A DNA stretch of 64,000 bases, from positions 7,068,001-7,132,000 of the forward strand of contig NC_058159.1 in the NCBI RefSeq assembly GCF_020080835.1, in the 5' to 3' direction. The translations under genes were made by a program, and so were the position numbers. The notes under the pieces are model-generated. The model worked only from the letters and a program-made list of their open reading frames with translations. It searched no databases and was not told where the DNA came from. Shown piece after piece: positions 53,001 to 59,717 of the stretch. Source of the DNA: Cotesia glomerata. Its lineage: Eukaryota > Arthropoda > Insecta > Hymenoptera > Braconidae. Each line of letters opens with the position of its first letter. Within the stretch, counting starts at the first letter, position 1.

Positions 53001-56000
53001 AGGAAATTAAATACTAACGACTAAAATGTGAAGTTAACTAAAAAATATTGAATGACACTGTAATTAATAAAACGTCACGCGCATATAATGTTTACCGAGA
53101 AAGGAATAAGTGTTAGCTACAAATGAGGTCCTTTGAATCTGTCAGGCGTCTATATAAGCATCAGCCAATAGAAGCGAAAAAGAAGTTTTTAAATAAGCCA
53201 GAGGGAAAAGTAACAGGAGGTCGTTAATCCAATGTTAAGCCAAGCCAATCGGAGCGTTACTTTAAAGGATCATGAATACTTTTAGTGTCTTTACTTGTAT
53301 ATCTGCCGGAAGGGCCTTAAACCCCAGCTCACCTACACAAACACCACTGTGAGAAAATCGCTTTTTATTTTATCTCGATAAGCTTCCATGGATAAGATTG
53401 ACATTTGAATACAGATTGAGGTCATCATACGTAACGAGTGACCTGCTGGATTTAAATAAATCGGATCTATTTTTTCCCCGAAAATCTTTCAATCAATCTG
53501 TCTTTCAGTGCTAGATTGCATCTCGAGCAAATTCGCTTCATTTTTTTCTTCTTTTAATGATTCGGCCAATAAAGTAATTGGAAACTTTTTTAAAATAATG
53601 CGTCAGCATTCATAAATTCGAAACTCTGACGGAAGTTAATTTACACTTTTCGAGAGTAATTTATTAACTGTCAATAAATTCATTTATTTATTTACCATAA
53701 GCATTTTTTTTTTTCATTTTAATTAATATTTTTTTCAGAAGGAAATTATATTTATTGATATTAAAAAAATATTTTTTAATAGTTAATAAATATTAAATTA
53801 ATAATTTACAACATTAATTAATTTGTTCATTATAATTTTTTTATAGAAAAACTATCAACCTAAGGATGTATTAAAATTTTTCATTTTTTTTTTTTCAAGT
53901 TATAAATTTATAAGAAAACACTTATTTTTTATTCAAGGGTCTAAATTTGTAAATTTTTATTAACAAAAAATAATTATTCACCAGTAATTAATTTATTGTG
54001 TTTAATAATAATATTGTGTTTAATTAAAAAATTTTTATTTGTTACTAATTATTTTTCAACTATTAAAAAAAAAAACTGCATTTAAAAGACAAAAATTATG
54101 ACGCTTAATTAGGTATCTAACAAGATGAAGATATACACCAAAAATAAATTACAGTCGCCAGTTGTCTCGTCAACAACTGTAGTCAAGATAACCCCAAATT
54201 AGTGTAAAGTAAGGACAACAGCAACTTGTCGTAACCTTAATAACAGGTTGTACTATTAATATAGTATCCAGAACGACTATTTGGGAGCAGAAGAGCCTCA
54301 ATTTACCTTCCATGACTGTCTTGACAAATTGCCTAATCCAAGAGATCAAAAGGATCTTTAACTAATTTGTAACACCCAAGACGTTAAGAAAGACATTAGA
54401 AAGGCTGTAGATGCGACCAGCGAAACAGAAACTTATAAATCCTCGGGGATAATTAAAAATGAATTGGTCGGTTCGTGAAACACGAGGATCAGAACCGCCT
54501 CTGCAGTGTCGACAGAACGTTTATTTCACTTGTGTTCAAAGTGACATAAGCAGAACTCATAATTCTCCGGCAATTAATTAACAGCAGAAAAAATTAACTA
54601 GTTTTTTAAATTAATTCTGGCCGATAGTTTGTAATTTGTACAAAAATTTAGTAAATTTATTTATGTTTATTATGTTTTTCCGTCATTTTTCTTCAACGCT
54701 GATCTAGACATAATAATTAAAATTCTGTCGATATCAGATATTACAGAAAACATTGGCTATTATTAGCTTGGAGAGCTTTATAATTTTTAATTTATTCATG
54801 AACATTGATCCGAGTATTTTAAATATTAAGTTGCCCGACGCTCGCAGTATTAAATTCCATTTTCCATCAATAATAATCAACGCCGATGCTGTCTAAGTTA
54901 TATTGAGAGGATTTCAATTTTTTAATTCATTTTATGCAGACTTGAAAACAAATAGTGAGCATTAACAATATTTCCAATATTAATATTGCTCATTTTTCTT
55001 AAAATTTAATTATAATTATTAATTTAAAAATAAAATTGGCAAATTTTTTTTATTAATAATTTTAGAACATAAATTATATTTTCTGTGATGAATAATTTTT
55101 TTAAAAAATTTATAGCACTAAATTTTTTTACCAAGAAATTTTATTGTCTAACTATTTTTTTTTTAAACAATTAAAAATTTTATTTTTTAAATCTCAATTT
55201 TTTCCAACCATTATTTCGTTAGAAAAAAAAAATATTTTTTCCCAATTTTAAATTCACAAAAATTTATAATTATTTTTCTAATTCAATAATAAAAATTTTA
55301 TTTGCTTGGAACTAAAGTCTAAAATTTAGTCACTAGCTTTTGAGAATTACTGGGAACAACAAGCAACACAATATTAAATTGTACACCTGATATTTGTCGG
55401 ATGTAATGCAACAAAGGAGTGAAGCAAAGGTGAAGACAAATCATGTCGCTGTGGAATTATTATGCTCTAATACGAAACTGTGAAAATCTAAATGTAATAG
55501 CAAGATGCCGTCAGTTGGACAAACTTTCATGATACGACACAACTCTATCCTAAAAGACTTTGTACTCTGGAGTACCAACACACGTCTTTATTAATTCACC
55601 CTCCGGTGACTGGATCCACGCTCGTCGTTCCAGATTTTCATCTCACACCTACTATTGTCTTGGACTGAACCTTTGTGCCAACACAAACTAAACTCTTTGA
55701 AATAGTTTCAAAACATCGTGGATTTTGTTCCGAGCTCTTGCACGCGGTAATTTTGTAACCTTGTGTTTTCCTCTTAATCCATTAACTCAAGTGTTTTTTA
55801 AGAGCTCAATGAAATTTCCTCCGAGTTTCTGTTTAATTTTTAACGACTTTATTTATTTATGACAAAAAAGCGTTTGTAGTGCCGGAGACATTTTAATTAA
55901 AAGTTACATCGAAAACTGTCCTTCAAACAACTGAAAAGTACACTTTTTAATTATATAAATTATGTTTTTGCAATTTTTATTTTTATAATTAATCTATTAT

Positions 56001-58621
56001 TTAAGTATTTTTCCGCTTCAGCGCGAGTTATTGATTAAAAGTTATTTAAAACTCAATCTCAATTATTGCTATGGTCGGTAGACCAATAATAGAAAGTCTC
56101 TACATTGCAAGCTTAGCCACATAATTTTAGAGATTAATCAATGAAAAATAATTAATATTAAAAAGAAAATAATAATAAGTTAATTTAATAAAGTAATTAA
56201 AAAGTCTCTTATAAAAATATTTAAAATTATGCGGCAATTAATAAATCCCCAAGAAGTCTGCGCAATAAAAAACCGAGATTATATTTCTTATACCGGTTAT
56301 ATAATTTAAAACTGATGGACTTAATCTTGAGTTTTATTACGACTATTTTTCACGTATAATCCTTGAAATTAATAATCTGGGCGATTAGCCAGAAGCAAGT
56401 ATTAAAAATATTATTCACTCGGTTCATACATAATAAATAATAAATAATATAAATAAAATATTGTTCGGTAGTTAAACTTTTGGGTAACTAAAGTGAACAT
56501 GAGATCAGCTCAGGGCTTTATTGCATTATCCACTCCGGAGTTTTAGCTTGAAAACACGGTGACTAACTTTAATGCTAAGTAGATTTTTCAATTAAATTCA
56601 CAGCTGATGAGTATGAGCCATTGTATCTGTTATCTCCCCTATGTACTGTTTTTCTGGTTAATTTTCAAGTACTAACCTCTTTTTTAATAAAATTTTTTCA
56701 CGATCTATTAAACCCTCGGTTGTAAAAATAAAAAAAAATTATTAAAGGATTTCGAGATAGTAGGCGAGTTAATAATTATTGATTAAAGGTAATTTAATTT
56801 TTATTCCATTAATCCTCGCTATCACGCTCAAGGTTATCGAGTTTACTTCATTTATAATCAATTATCAATTTTTTTGCTGAATTGAATTAATTTAACGATG
56901 ATTTGTGTTACTTTTTTCTGGCGAGTCTGCCAGAGCTCCGTGCCAATTTTAAATGATGACAAAATTACTTTTTTATTCTCCTGCAGATTACTTATTTTTG
57001 GTAAAATTATTATTATTAAAAATTCAATCAATTTATATAAAATAAATTAAATCTTGAAGACATTTTTTTTATAATTAAAAGCGATATCAATTTCGTGCAG
57101 CTTAAAAAAAATTAGCGACAATATTTCTGATCAGTGAGCCATTATTTATTTATAAAATATTTCCTGTGGTCATCATCTTCTCTACTGACTCAAATAATCT
57201 GCAGACAGATAAATCAAAGCTCCGAGCTACAATACTGGTATATTGTGAGACCAGGGATGAAACAAGAAGGGTTCAGATAAGGGTGAGTTGACGCGCATCA
57301 TACTCCTCTGTTTCCTTTATTTTGCGTCATATTAAATTTTGTGCTAGTGTTTGAACTCCAAGTCCGATAACTCCATGCAAAAAACCTTCATGAATAGTTG
57401 TCAAAGTTTATCACTTTGTACTTACTAGGTGAATGCAATTCTACCAGAATTTATATCCGAACATCTTTTGAAACTTATTAAAAAAAGCTGATTAGTATTT
57501 GGTCTTGCAGATTAATTTTAAAATATTTAATTAAAAAAAAAAAATTAAATTTTTTTTGATTTAAAAATGGCTCTCTTGAATCGAGCTAATTTTAACAAAT
57601 TAATAAATAAATTTTTCTCATAAAGGTCATCATTTTTGGCTATCAGTGAAAAGCCGTCGAATGTACTATTTAGCATGTTATTTTTATAAATTGTTGAATA
57701 TAGGTAAACCTAGCCAATTACGAGAACTATTTATTGAAGATATTGATACTAGACATTCTGTAAGACTTGCAGCAAAAAAGAATTATGTAAATTTCAAGTT
57801 ACCTAAATTTACGACAGCTATTTATGAGTTATCATTTGTAGTTACTTGCATTCGTCTTTGGGAAGATTTACCAATCGATATGATAAATGCTCCCAGTTTA
57901 GAAATTTTTAAAAATAAGCTTTATGATTACCTTTTTAATCTAGACTTCTAAATCCAAACTAAATTTTCAGTTAAATCTCTAAAATTATTAAAATCAGTAA
58001 AAGTTATTAAATCACTAAAATTATTAAAATTAAAATCTTTAAAATCATAATCATAAATATTGTAATCTATTAGTTCTAATTCTCACTTAAACAGTTTCTT
58101 CATAATTAGCATATAAGCAATATTACCTTTACTAATATTTTATTATGTATAATTATATATAAGTTCTAATTATTATGTTTAGATTAAAAATTTAAAAATG
58201 TATTGTATTCACAAAATGTATATTTTTCTTTTGCCATCTGGCCAGTGAAGACTTTGGCATAAATCAATAAATTCAATTCAATTCAATTCAATTTTTAGAT
58301 CACCAAATTATTAAAATCTCTTGAAGCGCTGGTACTTGATGCAAGATTTATAATGAGGACCTAGATGTTATAGAAGTGCTGGATTTTTGAATGCTCAGAA
58401 ACAAGAAACATATGTGTATTTATATACTTAAACTTACTTGAAAAAATATGTATCATTAGCGTAGCCGAAGAAGGGCACAGTGTAAGTGAGCATCCAGATG
58501 TTGCCTCCACCGCAATCATAATAAGGCTTTGACCATCGACCGTCCTCGTATCTCACTGTTAGAATTTCGTCTTCAATGCGATCCGTGTGAGTGCTTTCGT
58601 TCAAAGTGTAGCTGTGGTACC
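4661..58621 (-). CDS. GPR158: GPR158/GPR179-family class C GPCR (metabotropic glycine receptor-like), 5'-partial, 11 exons
   Basis: Orphan class C receptor of the plasma membrane; vertebrate GPR158 binds glycine through a Cache domain and recruits RGS7-Gbeta5, and the Drosophila relatives are smog and CG31760. Exons: 58438-58621, 45141-45264, 44361-44504, 34424-34624, 22639-22707, 22111-22220, 16833-17047, 14801-14939, 7492-7597, 7169-7336, 4661-5296. All junctions are GT/AG and every phase joins, giving 697 residues and TAA. Visible order, numbering from the first whole codon: end of Cache domain 1-78, Cys-rich EGF-like linker 96-180, TM1 about 187-210, TM2 222-240, TM3 253-275, TM4 298-320, TM5 347-364, TM6 376-398, TM7 405-427, coiled coil 487-520, tail to 697. 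C253 and C337 form the expected TM3-ECL2 disulfide pair; FGSKAY (427-432) is the class C FxxKxY motif after TM7. Signal peptide and start of the Cache domain are missing (beyond base 64000). The symbol is by family; which fly paralogue is orthologous is unresolved. Confidence 0.93.
5947..6743. mobile_element. MITE B, TA-flanked
   Basis: TIR CACTGTAAAAAATTT at 5947-5961 and its exact complement at 6729-6743, with TA on both sides (5945-5946, 6744-6745). The phrase ACACCG/CGGTGT recurs near both ends (around 6003, 6620, 6671, 6692 and 6724). No transposase. It lies in intron 10 of the receptor and holds a nested foldback at 6227-6427. Confidence 0.8.
6227..6427. repeat. Foldback nested in MITE B
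   Basis: Arms of about 66-73 nt (6227-6300 and 6362-6427) are near-identical inverted copies (core ACACTCATCAA, CCTTTCATTTGA) around an AT-only loop. The divergence between arms is a few percent. Likely an independent foldback insertion. Confidence 0.8.
7169..7336 (-). CDS. GPR158-like exon j: post-TM7 juxtamembrane tail
   Basis: Residues 431-486, 56 whole codons. Starts AYVVFRGGGKEDAIGKLPGA, completing the FxxKxY motif, then a basic, polar cytoplasmic stretch ending TEEGDGVM. Acceptor GACAG, donor GTAAGA from 7168. The intron to exon i is only 155 bp. Confidence 0.92.
7492..7597 (-). CDS. GPR158-like exon i: TM6 end and TM7
   Basis: Residues 395-430. SPANPDLMYIIFFCHTQLTV then PLLGLIFGSK form ECL3 and TM7; F427 and K430 begin the class C FxxKxY motif that continues into the next exon. 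Acceptor AACAG, donor GTAAAA from 7491. A 7.2-kb intron filled by transposons separates it from exon h. Confidence 0.92.
7665..8038. mobile_element. Foldback element C
   Basis: Inverted arms 7665-7798 and 7923-8038 share AAGCCAACTTTCCCGATCCA and about 115 further positions at very high identity. The left arm has an 18-bp tandem duplication ending GTAGAC (about 7723-7742) absent from the right arm. Loop 7799-7922. It lies in receptor intron 8. Confidence 0.85.
8838..9805. mobile_element. Long foldback D1 with iterated TTTTAAGAC
   Basis: Two inverted arms of about 460 nt (8838-9296 and 9345-9805) meet at an apex near 9300-9345. Both arms carry reiterated TTTTAAGAC/GTCTTAAAA words at roughly 20-nt spacing, denser toward the apex. 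No ORF. RNA from either strand would form a long duplex. Confidence 0.88.
10801..12703 (-). pseudogene. DDE-like transposase candidate of element D2, two 1-nt frameshifts
   Basis: A protein type I recognise as recurring in many arthropod genomes as uncharacterised proteins; I cannot place it in a named superfamily. ATG at 12703 (an upstream GTG is not a credible eukaryotic start), stop TAA at 10801-10803. Frame 1 gives a Cys/His zinc-binding region (CYIC at residues 68-71, His109, CNRC 112-115, CYFC 147-150), an acidic stretch 184-222, then EWRLF. A one-base loss in a T run (about 11746) shifts to frame 2: DSSRRSLKAVLL, CGDLK, CFLCLW, PPLHIKLGLMKQF, SEEQQERFHQD. A one-base loss in an A run (about 10955) shifts to frame 3, ending YKRRTN. 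Asp of DSS, Asp of CGD and Glu of SEEQ are candidate DDE residues (inference). Undamaged length would be about 634 residues. Confidence 0.75.
12828..13791 (+). pseudogene. Decayed inverted second copy of the D2 gene
   Basis: Plus-strand sequence parallels the C-terminal two-thirds of the minus-strand gene, with many substitutions, frameshifts and deletions, including loss of about 110 bp after the GSFKEVS segment near 13535. A 64-residue open piece (13425-13619) still reads ERAAWGSFKEVS. Stop context AACGAATTAA (13782-13791) is shared with the other copy. Not coding. Confidence 0.8.
14801..14939 (-). CDS. GPR158-like exon h: TM5 and TM6
   Basis: Residues 349-395. EVMFLVWGIRLCIVVRKAPS covers TM5 and the third intracellular loop; ESRFISMAIYNEFLLSVFLN starts TM6. 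Acceptor TTTCAG, donor GTAAGT from 14800. Split codons at both ends fit the neighbours exactly. Confidence 0.93.
15141..15668. mobile_element. Foldback E
   Basis: Ends ATCCGAAC (15141) and GTTCGGAT (15668). Arms of about 220 nt share GCGCCAAGTCCACGTTCATA and its complement, with a short loop near 15365-15445. AT-rich, no ORF. It lies in receptor intron 7. Confidence 0.88.
16136..16197. repeat. Small GC-rich imperfect hairpin
   Basis: TCGGTAG..TCTGGCGC..CCGTTT pairs with AACGG..GCGCCAGA..CTACCGA across a short loop, in an intron that is otherwise AT-rich. Not a tRNA. Could be a relic of a MITE or a structured intronic element. Confidence 0.6.
16833..17047 (-). CDS. GPR158-like exon g: ICL2, TM4, ECL2
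   Basis: Residues 277-349. A basic intracellular loop (FRVKSAKAVKITD) leads to TM4 (LLKRLGIIVTIFTVFLGIRT), then ECL2 with Cys337 in AYLCKTDWWDH, partner of the TM3 cysteine. Acceptor TTGTAG, donor GTAAGT from 16832. Exits after one base of Leu349. Confidence 0.93.
17048..18051. other. Intron 6 sequence, no feature seen
   Basis: AT-rich intronic sequence directly downstream of exon g. A GC-richer patch at about 17610-17860 has no ORF or repeat signature that I recognise. Confidence 0.5.
18116..18480. repeat. Foldback inside element F
   Basis: Left arm 18116-18246 and right arm 18319-18480 are inverted copies; the right arm has an extra ~45-bp insertion (TTAATTTATATTTATTG-like). A partial third copy of the terminal ~65 bp follows directly at 18481-18543. 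Confidence 0.82.
18562..18798 (+). repeat. Tandem repeat derived from 18S rRNA
   Basis: 18664-18749 aligns throughout with the conserved eukaryotic 18S rRNA segment containing GAGCCTGAGAAACGGCTACC and GGCGCGCAAATTACCCAC (about 7 differences in 86 nt, judged from memory). 18562-18581 repeats the last 20 nt of that segment exactly as in 18S. Both are followed by GGAGAGTTAC, CATACTGA repeats and ACAAGTGAAGCTAATA, so an rRNA fragment plus a private tail is duplicated about 168 bp apart. Confidence 0.8.
19546..22110. other. Intron 6 sequence, no gene seen
   Basis: Long AT-rich stretch. Only short ORFs without recognisable domains. No inverted-repeat element ends were found. Confidence 0.5.
22111..22220 (-). 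CDS. GPR158-like exon f: ECL1 and TM3
   Basis: Residues 241-277. Encodes TIVMYP, then CTIRVWLREIGFSLTYGALM (253-272), the TM3 core with the conserved top Cys253. Acceptor TTTCAG, donor GTATGT from 22110. Enters in phase 0 and exits after two bases (AG) of Arg277. Confidence 0.93.
22639..22707 (-). CDS. GPR158-like exon e: TM2 mini-exon
   Basis: A 69-nt exon (23 codons, residues 218-240) encoding VVKAASPVLLRVIVLGAFFI and the end of TM2. Acceptor TTCCAG, donor GTAAGT from 22638. Phase 0 at both ends, so skipping it would keep the frame but delete TM2. An 11.7-kb transposon-rich intron separates it from exon d. Confidence 0.9.
23461..24447. mobile_element. TTAA-flanked element G2 nested in G
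   Basis: TIR GGAAGTTCGAGCG (23461-23473) and CGCTCGAACCTCC (24435-24447), 12 of 13 matching. TTAA lies directly outside both ends (23457-23460, 24448-24451), the target of piggyBac-like and some other families. No ORF of note. Confidence 0.75.
23802..24190. mobile_element. MITE G3 nested in G2
   Basis: TIR CCCGACTAGAAATTTC and its complement, each abutting TA (23800-23801, 24191-24192). The 389-bp interior is GC-richer than its host and has ACCAGTCTTGGCCCA twice (23886 and 23942), and two versions of a TCGG-CCGAT word. Two short open frames run through it (23848-24048, 23949-24155) without a recognisable product. Confidence 0.8.
24987..26043. other. Intron 4 sequence, no gene seen
   Basis: AT-rich. 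Nothing recognisable beyond short random ORFs. Confidence 0.5.
26044..26921 (+). mobile_element. Terminal-hairpin repeat, copy 1
   Basis: Starts with a hairpin AACTTCCCG...CGGGAAGTT (26044-26088) and ends GGGATGGCCTTTAGGGTCAA CCGTTTTCC. Carries GAGCTCGAAGAGCTC-type palindromes three times (about 26746, 26790, 26826) and a long (GT)n tract. A second, longer copy in the same orientation lies at 59505-60545. No ORF. I cannot assign a family. Confidence 0.8.
26189..26257 (+). repeat. (GT)n microsatellite
   Basis: About 34 uninterrupted GT units inside the terminal-hairpin repeat. The other copy has a GTAT/GT tract at the equivalent place (59655-59718), so the element seeds this microsatellite. 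Confidence 0.95.
26922..28307. other. Intron 4 sequence with a GC-richer patch, no gene
   Basis: AT-rich, with a more complex patch at about 27400-27830. The longest open frame (27615-28001, plus strand, 128 codons) has no domain, and its second half is AT-driven hydrophobic sequence; I do not call it. Confidence 0.5.
28308..29652. mobile_element. TTAA-flanked element I
   Basis: TIR GGTAGTACCCTCGC (28308) and its complement GCGAGGGTAATACC (to 29652), one mismatch. TTAA lies outside both ends (28304-28307, 29653-29656). 1345 bp, AT-rich, no transposase. Same layout as G2 but different TIR sequence. Confidence 0.78.
29657..33366. other. Intron 4 sequence, no gene seen
   Basis: AT-rich. A run of 14 C at 30560-30573 is the only striking local feature. 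No element ends found. Confidence 0.5.
33367..33841. mobile_element. MITE J
   Basis: TIR of about 36 perfect nt starting CACGGAAAAAAGAAAACTCG at 33367 and mirrored to 33841, each abutting TA. 475 bp including a nested 199-bp element. The ends resemble those of G, L and K. Confidence 0.87.
33575..33773. mobile_element. MITE J2 nested in J
   Basis: TIR ACACAGTAAAAAATTTT at 33575-33591 and its complement ending 33773. The interior is built of GTGTTAAAT/ATTTAACAC words in both orientations, so it can fold extensively. Confidence 0.8.
34424..34624 (-). CDS. GPR158-like exon d: Cys-rich stalk and TM1
   Basis: Residues 151-217. A Cys cluster (164, 167, 171, 174, 180) closes the extracellular linker, then NWLMRTALLILECCVIACLP and following residues form TM1, ending with the cytoplasmic WKYGNVK. 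Acceptor CCACAG, donor GTCAGT from 34423. Phase 0 on both sides. Confidence 0.93.
34625..35638. other. Intron 3 start, no feature seen
   Basis: AT-rich intronic sequence directly downstream of exon c in transcription terms and upstream of exon d. No ORF with a recognisable product. Confidence 0.5.
35639..35700. repeat. (TA)31 microsatellite
   Basis: Uninterrupted TA dinucleotides abutting the satellite array that begins at about 35701. Confidence 0.97.
35701..37500 (+). repeat. 140-bp satellite array, about 12-13 units
   Basis: A unit marked by AGCTCCTATCGACTCCAAAT, then GGTAGGAATCTTCT, a GGTTGCGGGGGTGG word and GTTAACAATGAAAA recurs at about 35885, 36024, 36168, 36307, 36450, 36591, 36728, 36870, 37012, 37150, 37287 and 37427, i.e. 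every 137-144 bp. Units are diverged from one another. No ORF persists through them. Confidence 0.9.
37501..39429. other. Intron 3 sequence, no gene seen
   Basis: AT-rich. A GC-richer stretch at 38520-38870 shows no recognisable product. Confidence 0.5.
39430..40313. mobile_element. Probable MITE L, left end degraded
   Basis: The right end reads ATTTTCTCCGTG followed by TA (40302-40315), the same terminus type as G, J and K. The body repeats AGTAACT/AGTTACT and ATGGTAAC words in both orientations. A clear left CACGG end is missing, so the left limit is approximate. Confidence 0.45.
40737..40780 (+). repeat. (AAT)n microsatellite
   Basis: About 14 AAT/ATA triplets followed by ATG repeats. 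Confidence 0.95.
40847..41703. mobile_element. Harbinger-like non-autonomous element M
   Basis: 26-nt TIRs (40847-40872 and 41678-41703) match at 25 positions and begin GGGGGCGTCCAT. TAA at 40845-40847 and 41703-41705 could be a 3-bp target duplication, as in PIF/Harbinger. C-rich tracts (CCCCCCCC) lie inside both ends. No transposase. Confidence 0.72.
41751..42220 (-). mobile_element. tRNA-derived SINE with 15-nt target duplication
   Basis: Minus-strand head has box A-like GGCCGAGTGG (within 42197-42208) and box B GGTTCGAGCCC (42137-42147), as in class II (Leu/Ser) tRNAs. A hairpin CCCGACGGTTG/CAACCGTCGGG follows (about 42088-42139), then a body with TTTTCTCAGTGGTTTCCCC and tandem ATGTTCTCCACTTTTTAT units (41890-41945). 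AGTAAATAAATTTAA flanks both sides (41736-41750, 42221-42235). The acceptor stem does not pair, so it is not a functional tRNA gene. Confidence 0.78.
42236..44360. other. Intron 3 sequence with small GC islands
   Basis: AT-rich. A GC tract GGGGTCCCGGGGCAGAGCC followed by 13 C lies at 43411-43439. An 11-bp perfect inverted repeat GTGCGACAAGT/ACTTGTCGCAC lies at about 43954-43978. No coding signal. Confidence 0.5.
44361..44504 (-). CDS. GPR158-like exon c: EGF-like Cys-rich segment
   Basis: Residues 103-150, 48 whole codons. Contains CIAIPGLGFRRGSYRCICKR (103-122), the EGF-like motif of GPR158/179, with Cys 103, 118 and 120, then YYP and an NGT sequon (137-139). Acceptor AACAG, donor GTAAGT. 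It lies 636 bp from the previous exon, one of the few short introns. Confidence 0.93.
45141..45264 (-). CDS. GPR158-like exon b: Cache end, linker start
   Basis: Residues 61-102, after a 13.2-kb intron. KGTSGIDIDLRRVDIDQC is the Cache-type closing strand; in Cache domains the Asp of such GIDIDL strands often contacts the ligand amine, which is inference here. Cys96 starts the Cys-rich linker. Acceptor GCCAG; donor GTAAGT from 45140. Enters in phase 2 and exits in phase 0. Confidence 0.92.
45764..46030. repeat. Chain of three GC-rich hairpins
   Basis: HP1 45764-45819 (GCGGAAAGTGGCAACTTT... GCTTTCCGC); HP2 45837-45970, a ~130-nt near-perfect hairpin from TAGTATAC to GTATATTA complement, with CTCAGATCACATGT arms and a GGCTTCGCC-type apex; HP3 45997-46030 (GCTCTTCCTGG/CCAGGAAGAGC). 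They sit head to tail in AT-rich intron 1. HP1 and HP2 recur at 48362-48566. Confidence 0.85.
46621..46866. repeat. Related hairpin module HP4 with GC-rich leader
   Basis: 46737-46866 is a hairpin with base AGTATACAATCCA / TTGTAATATACC and apical arms GATATGATGGCCGAGGC / GCCTCGGCCATCATATC around TAC. The leader includes ACTTTCGGCTGGAGAGCAAG, found in inverted form next to HP2 at 45971-45995, and a small GCAAAGCC/GGCTTTGC hairpin (46639-46656). Confidence 0.8.
47029..47363 (+). repeat. ~42-bp minisatellite, about 8 units
   Basis: Units share TTTCTAAAATAACTAAAAT followed by an AAATTCTATAGTAAATTT-like half. Units vary by small indels. No coding potential. Confidence 0.85.
48362..48566. mobile_element. 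Hairpin module (HP1+HP2 copy) inserted in foldback P
   Basis: Closely matches 45764-45963: GCGGAAAGTGACAACTTT hairpin followed by the TAGTATACACTCCACGGG hairpin with CTCAGATCACATGT arms. Flanked by AATATATTT on both sides (48353-48361, 48567-48575), whereas the opposite foldback arm has it once, so this is a true insertion with about 9 bp of duplication. Confidence 0.8.
48990..49170 (+). repeat. ATT/ATATT low-complexity microsatellite
   Basis: Irregular ATTATT and ATATT repeats within the right arm region of foldback P. Short ORFs here are artefacts of the repeat. Confidence 0.9.
49171..49425 (+). mobile_element. LINE 3' UTR fragment
   Basis: TCCTTAGGGAGCACTTGCTC and TAGGATCAAAATTTAATAAA followed by (TAAA)n is the kind of 3' end left by a 5'-truncated non-LTR retrotransposon. 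No coding part remains. Confidence 0.45.
49812..57639. other. Intron 1 sequence, no gene seen
   Basis: Nearly 8 kb of AT-rich sequence without recognised exons or element ends. An (AAT)n microsatellite lies at 50047-50077. The phases of the flanking exons join directly, so no constitutive exon is missing here. Confidence 0.5.
57640..58292 (+). mobile_element. 5'-truncated LINE 3' end
   Basis: The plus-strand frame 57646-57951 encodes a 101-residue C-terminal fragment of a non-LTR retrotransposon ORF2, with the LACYFYKLLNIGKP, TRHSVRLAAK and RLWEDLP..(I/M)..AP.LE.FKNKL pattern typical of that end of reverse-transcriptase proteins. A ~310-bp AT-rich 3' UTR follows, ending in AATTC repeats (58265-58290). 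Antisense to the receptor and 146 bp from exon a. The clade is uncertain. Confidence 0.7.
58438..58621 (-). CDS. GPR158-like exon a: Cache domain segment
   Basis: First exon visible in this window (residues 1-61). It carries the family signature DCGGGNIWMLTYTVPFFG (residues 35-52), typical of the extracellular Cache domain, and two N-glycosylation sequons (NES at 7-9, NDT at 55-57). Acceptor TTTCAG at 58622-58627; donor GTAAGT starts at 58437. It enters with two bases of a split codon and leaves in phase 2 (AA, completed by A in the next exon to Lys61), so at least one further upstream exon must exist. Confidence 0.93.
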
Positions 58622-59426
58622 CTGAAACGAAGTTTTTAATTTAACTTAATTAAAAATATCTCGTTAGATACTGCAAACTCAAGAGGAACAATTAAAAATG
58701 GTAATTTAACGCTTCTCTGGAAGTGCAAGCCTAATTTTGATTTCAATGCTACATTTTTTAAGACGCATTTTTTCTGTGGGTAGAAAAAATAATTGAACTT
58801 TCGAAGTGGAAGGCTCGAAGGAAGTAAAATGCACTGAATATTCTTCATTCAAAAGTCAACAGCATGAACGAACAAAAGTTCGTGAGAAGAAAAGAGTGAT
58901 GCTGGAGTGTGTGGTATAAAAAGATTCCAAACAAAAGAACATACAGGTCTCGCAAAGTGTGACACGGTATTGAAATTTGAACCCGCGTAATATCGCGGTA
59001 AATCGTCGCAACTCGGGGAAAATAAATAAACAAAATGGAGGGTTCAACAAAAAAAAAAAAATACTGAGATAATGTCACACTGCTGTGGAATGAAAGTTTT
59101 AATGGGATCGCAAGAAGTTCTTTCAGTAAATATAAACAACTCGATATGAGAATTTTTTTTTCACAAATGCTAAACAACCTGTAATCTCGTTTCATTTTAT
59201 TATTATTTTTATTATACTTTTTCCCTACAGAAAGATTTTTTTAATCGTCCAAAGTGTTTGTTACAATTCCAATGTTTAAAATTTTGAAGTGAAGATATCT
59301 TTATTTAATTCGAATAAATGTTCACAGAAAAAAAAATTAACTTGAATTAAGTAAATAATTTTGAAGGACTTCATCTTCTTGATTTAAGTAGAAAAATTCT
59401 TAAGCTAAAAAATTTTTCTTGGCTTA
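58622..59426. other. Receptor intron upstream of exon a
   Basis: Minus-strand open frames at 58845-59195 are short, lack recognisable motifs and do not fit receptor phase; not called as exons. Confidence 0.5.
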
Positions 59427-59681
59427 GGGGAGAAGGGGGTCAATTGAACCGAAAAAAGTTTAGTAATTTTTTACTATTCGAATTGAAACTGAATAATAAT
59501 TTTTAACTTCCCGCTAAGAAAATTGAAAATTTTTAAAAATCGGGAAGTTATTGGTTTTACCCCGTTTTTCGAAAATCGAGTTTTCATCAGATCTCGATGT
59601 TTTGAAGTCACAGGAAGCTTCCCTGACTATTCCCGCGATGGTATCCATGCGGCTGTATGTATGTATATATGTATGTATGTA

Positions 59682-59717
<36 letters not shown>

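Noticed and set aside
58845..59195. 116-residue minus-strand frame near receptor exon a
   Set aside because: Considered as an upstream receptor exon, but it has no Cache-like motif and no acceptor/donor pair fitting the required phase.
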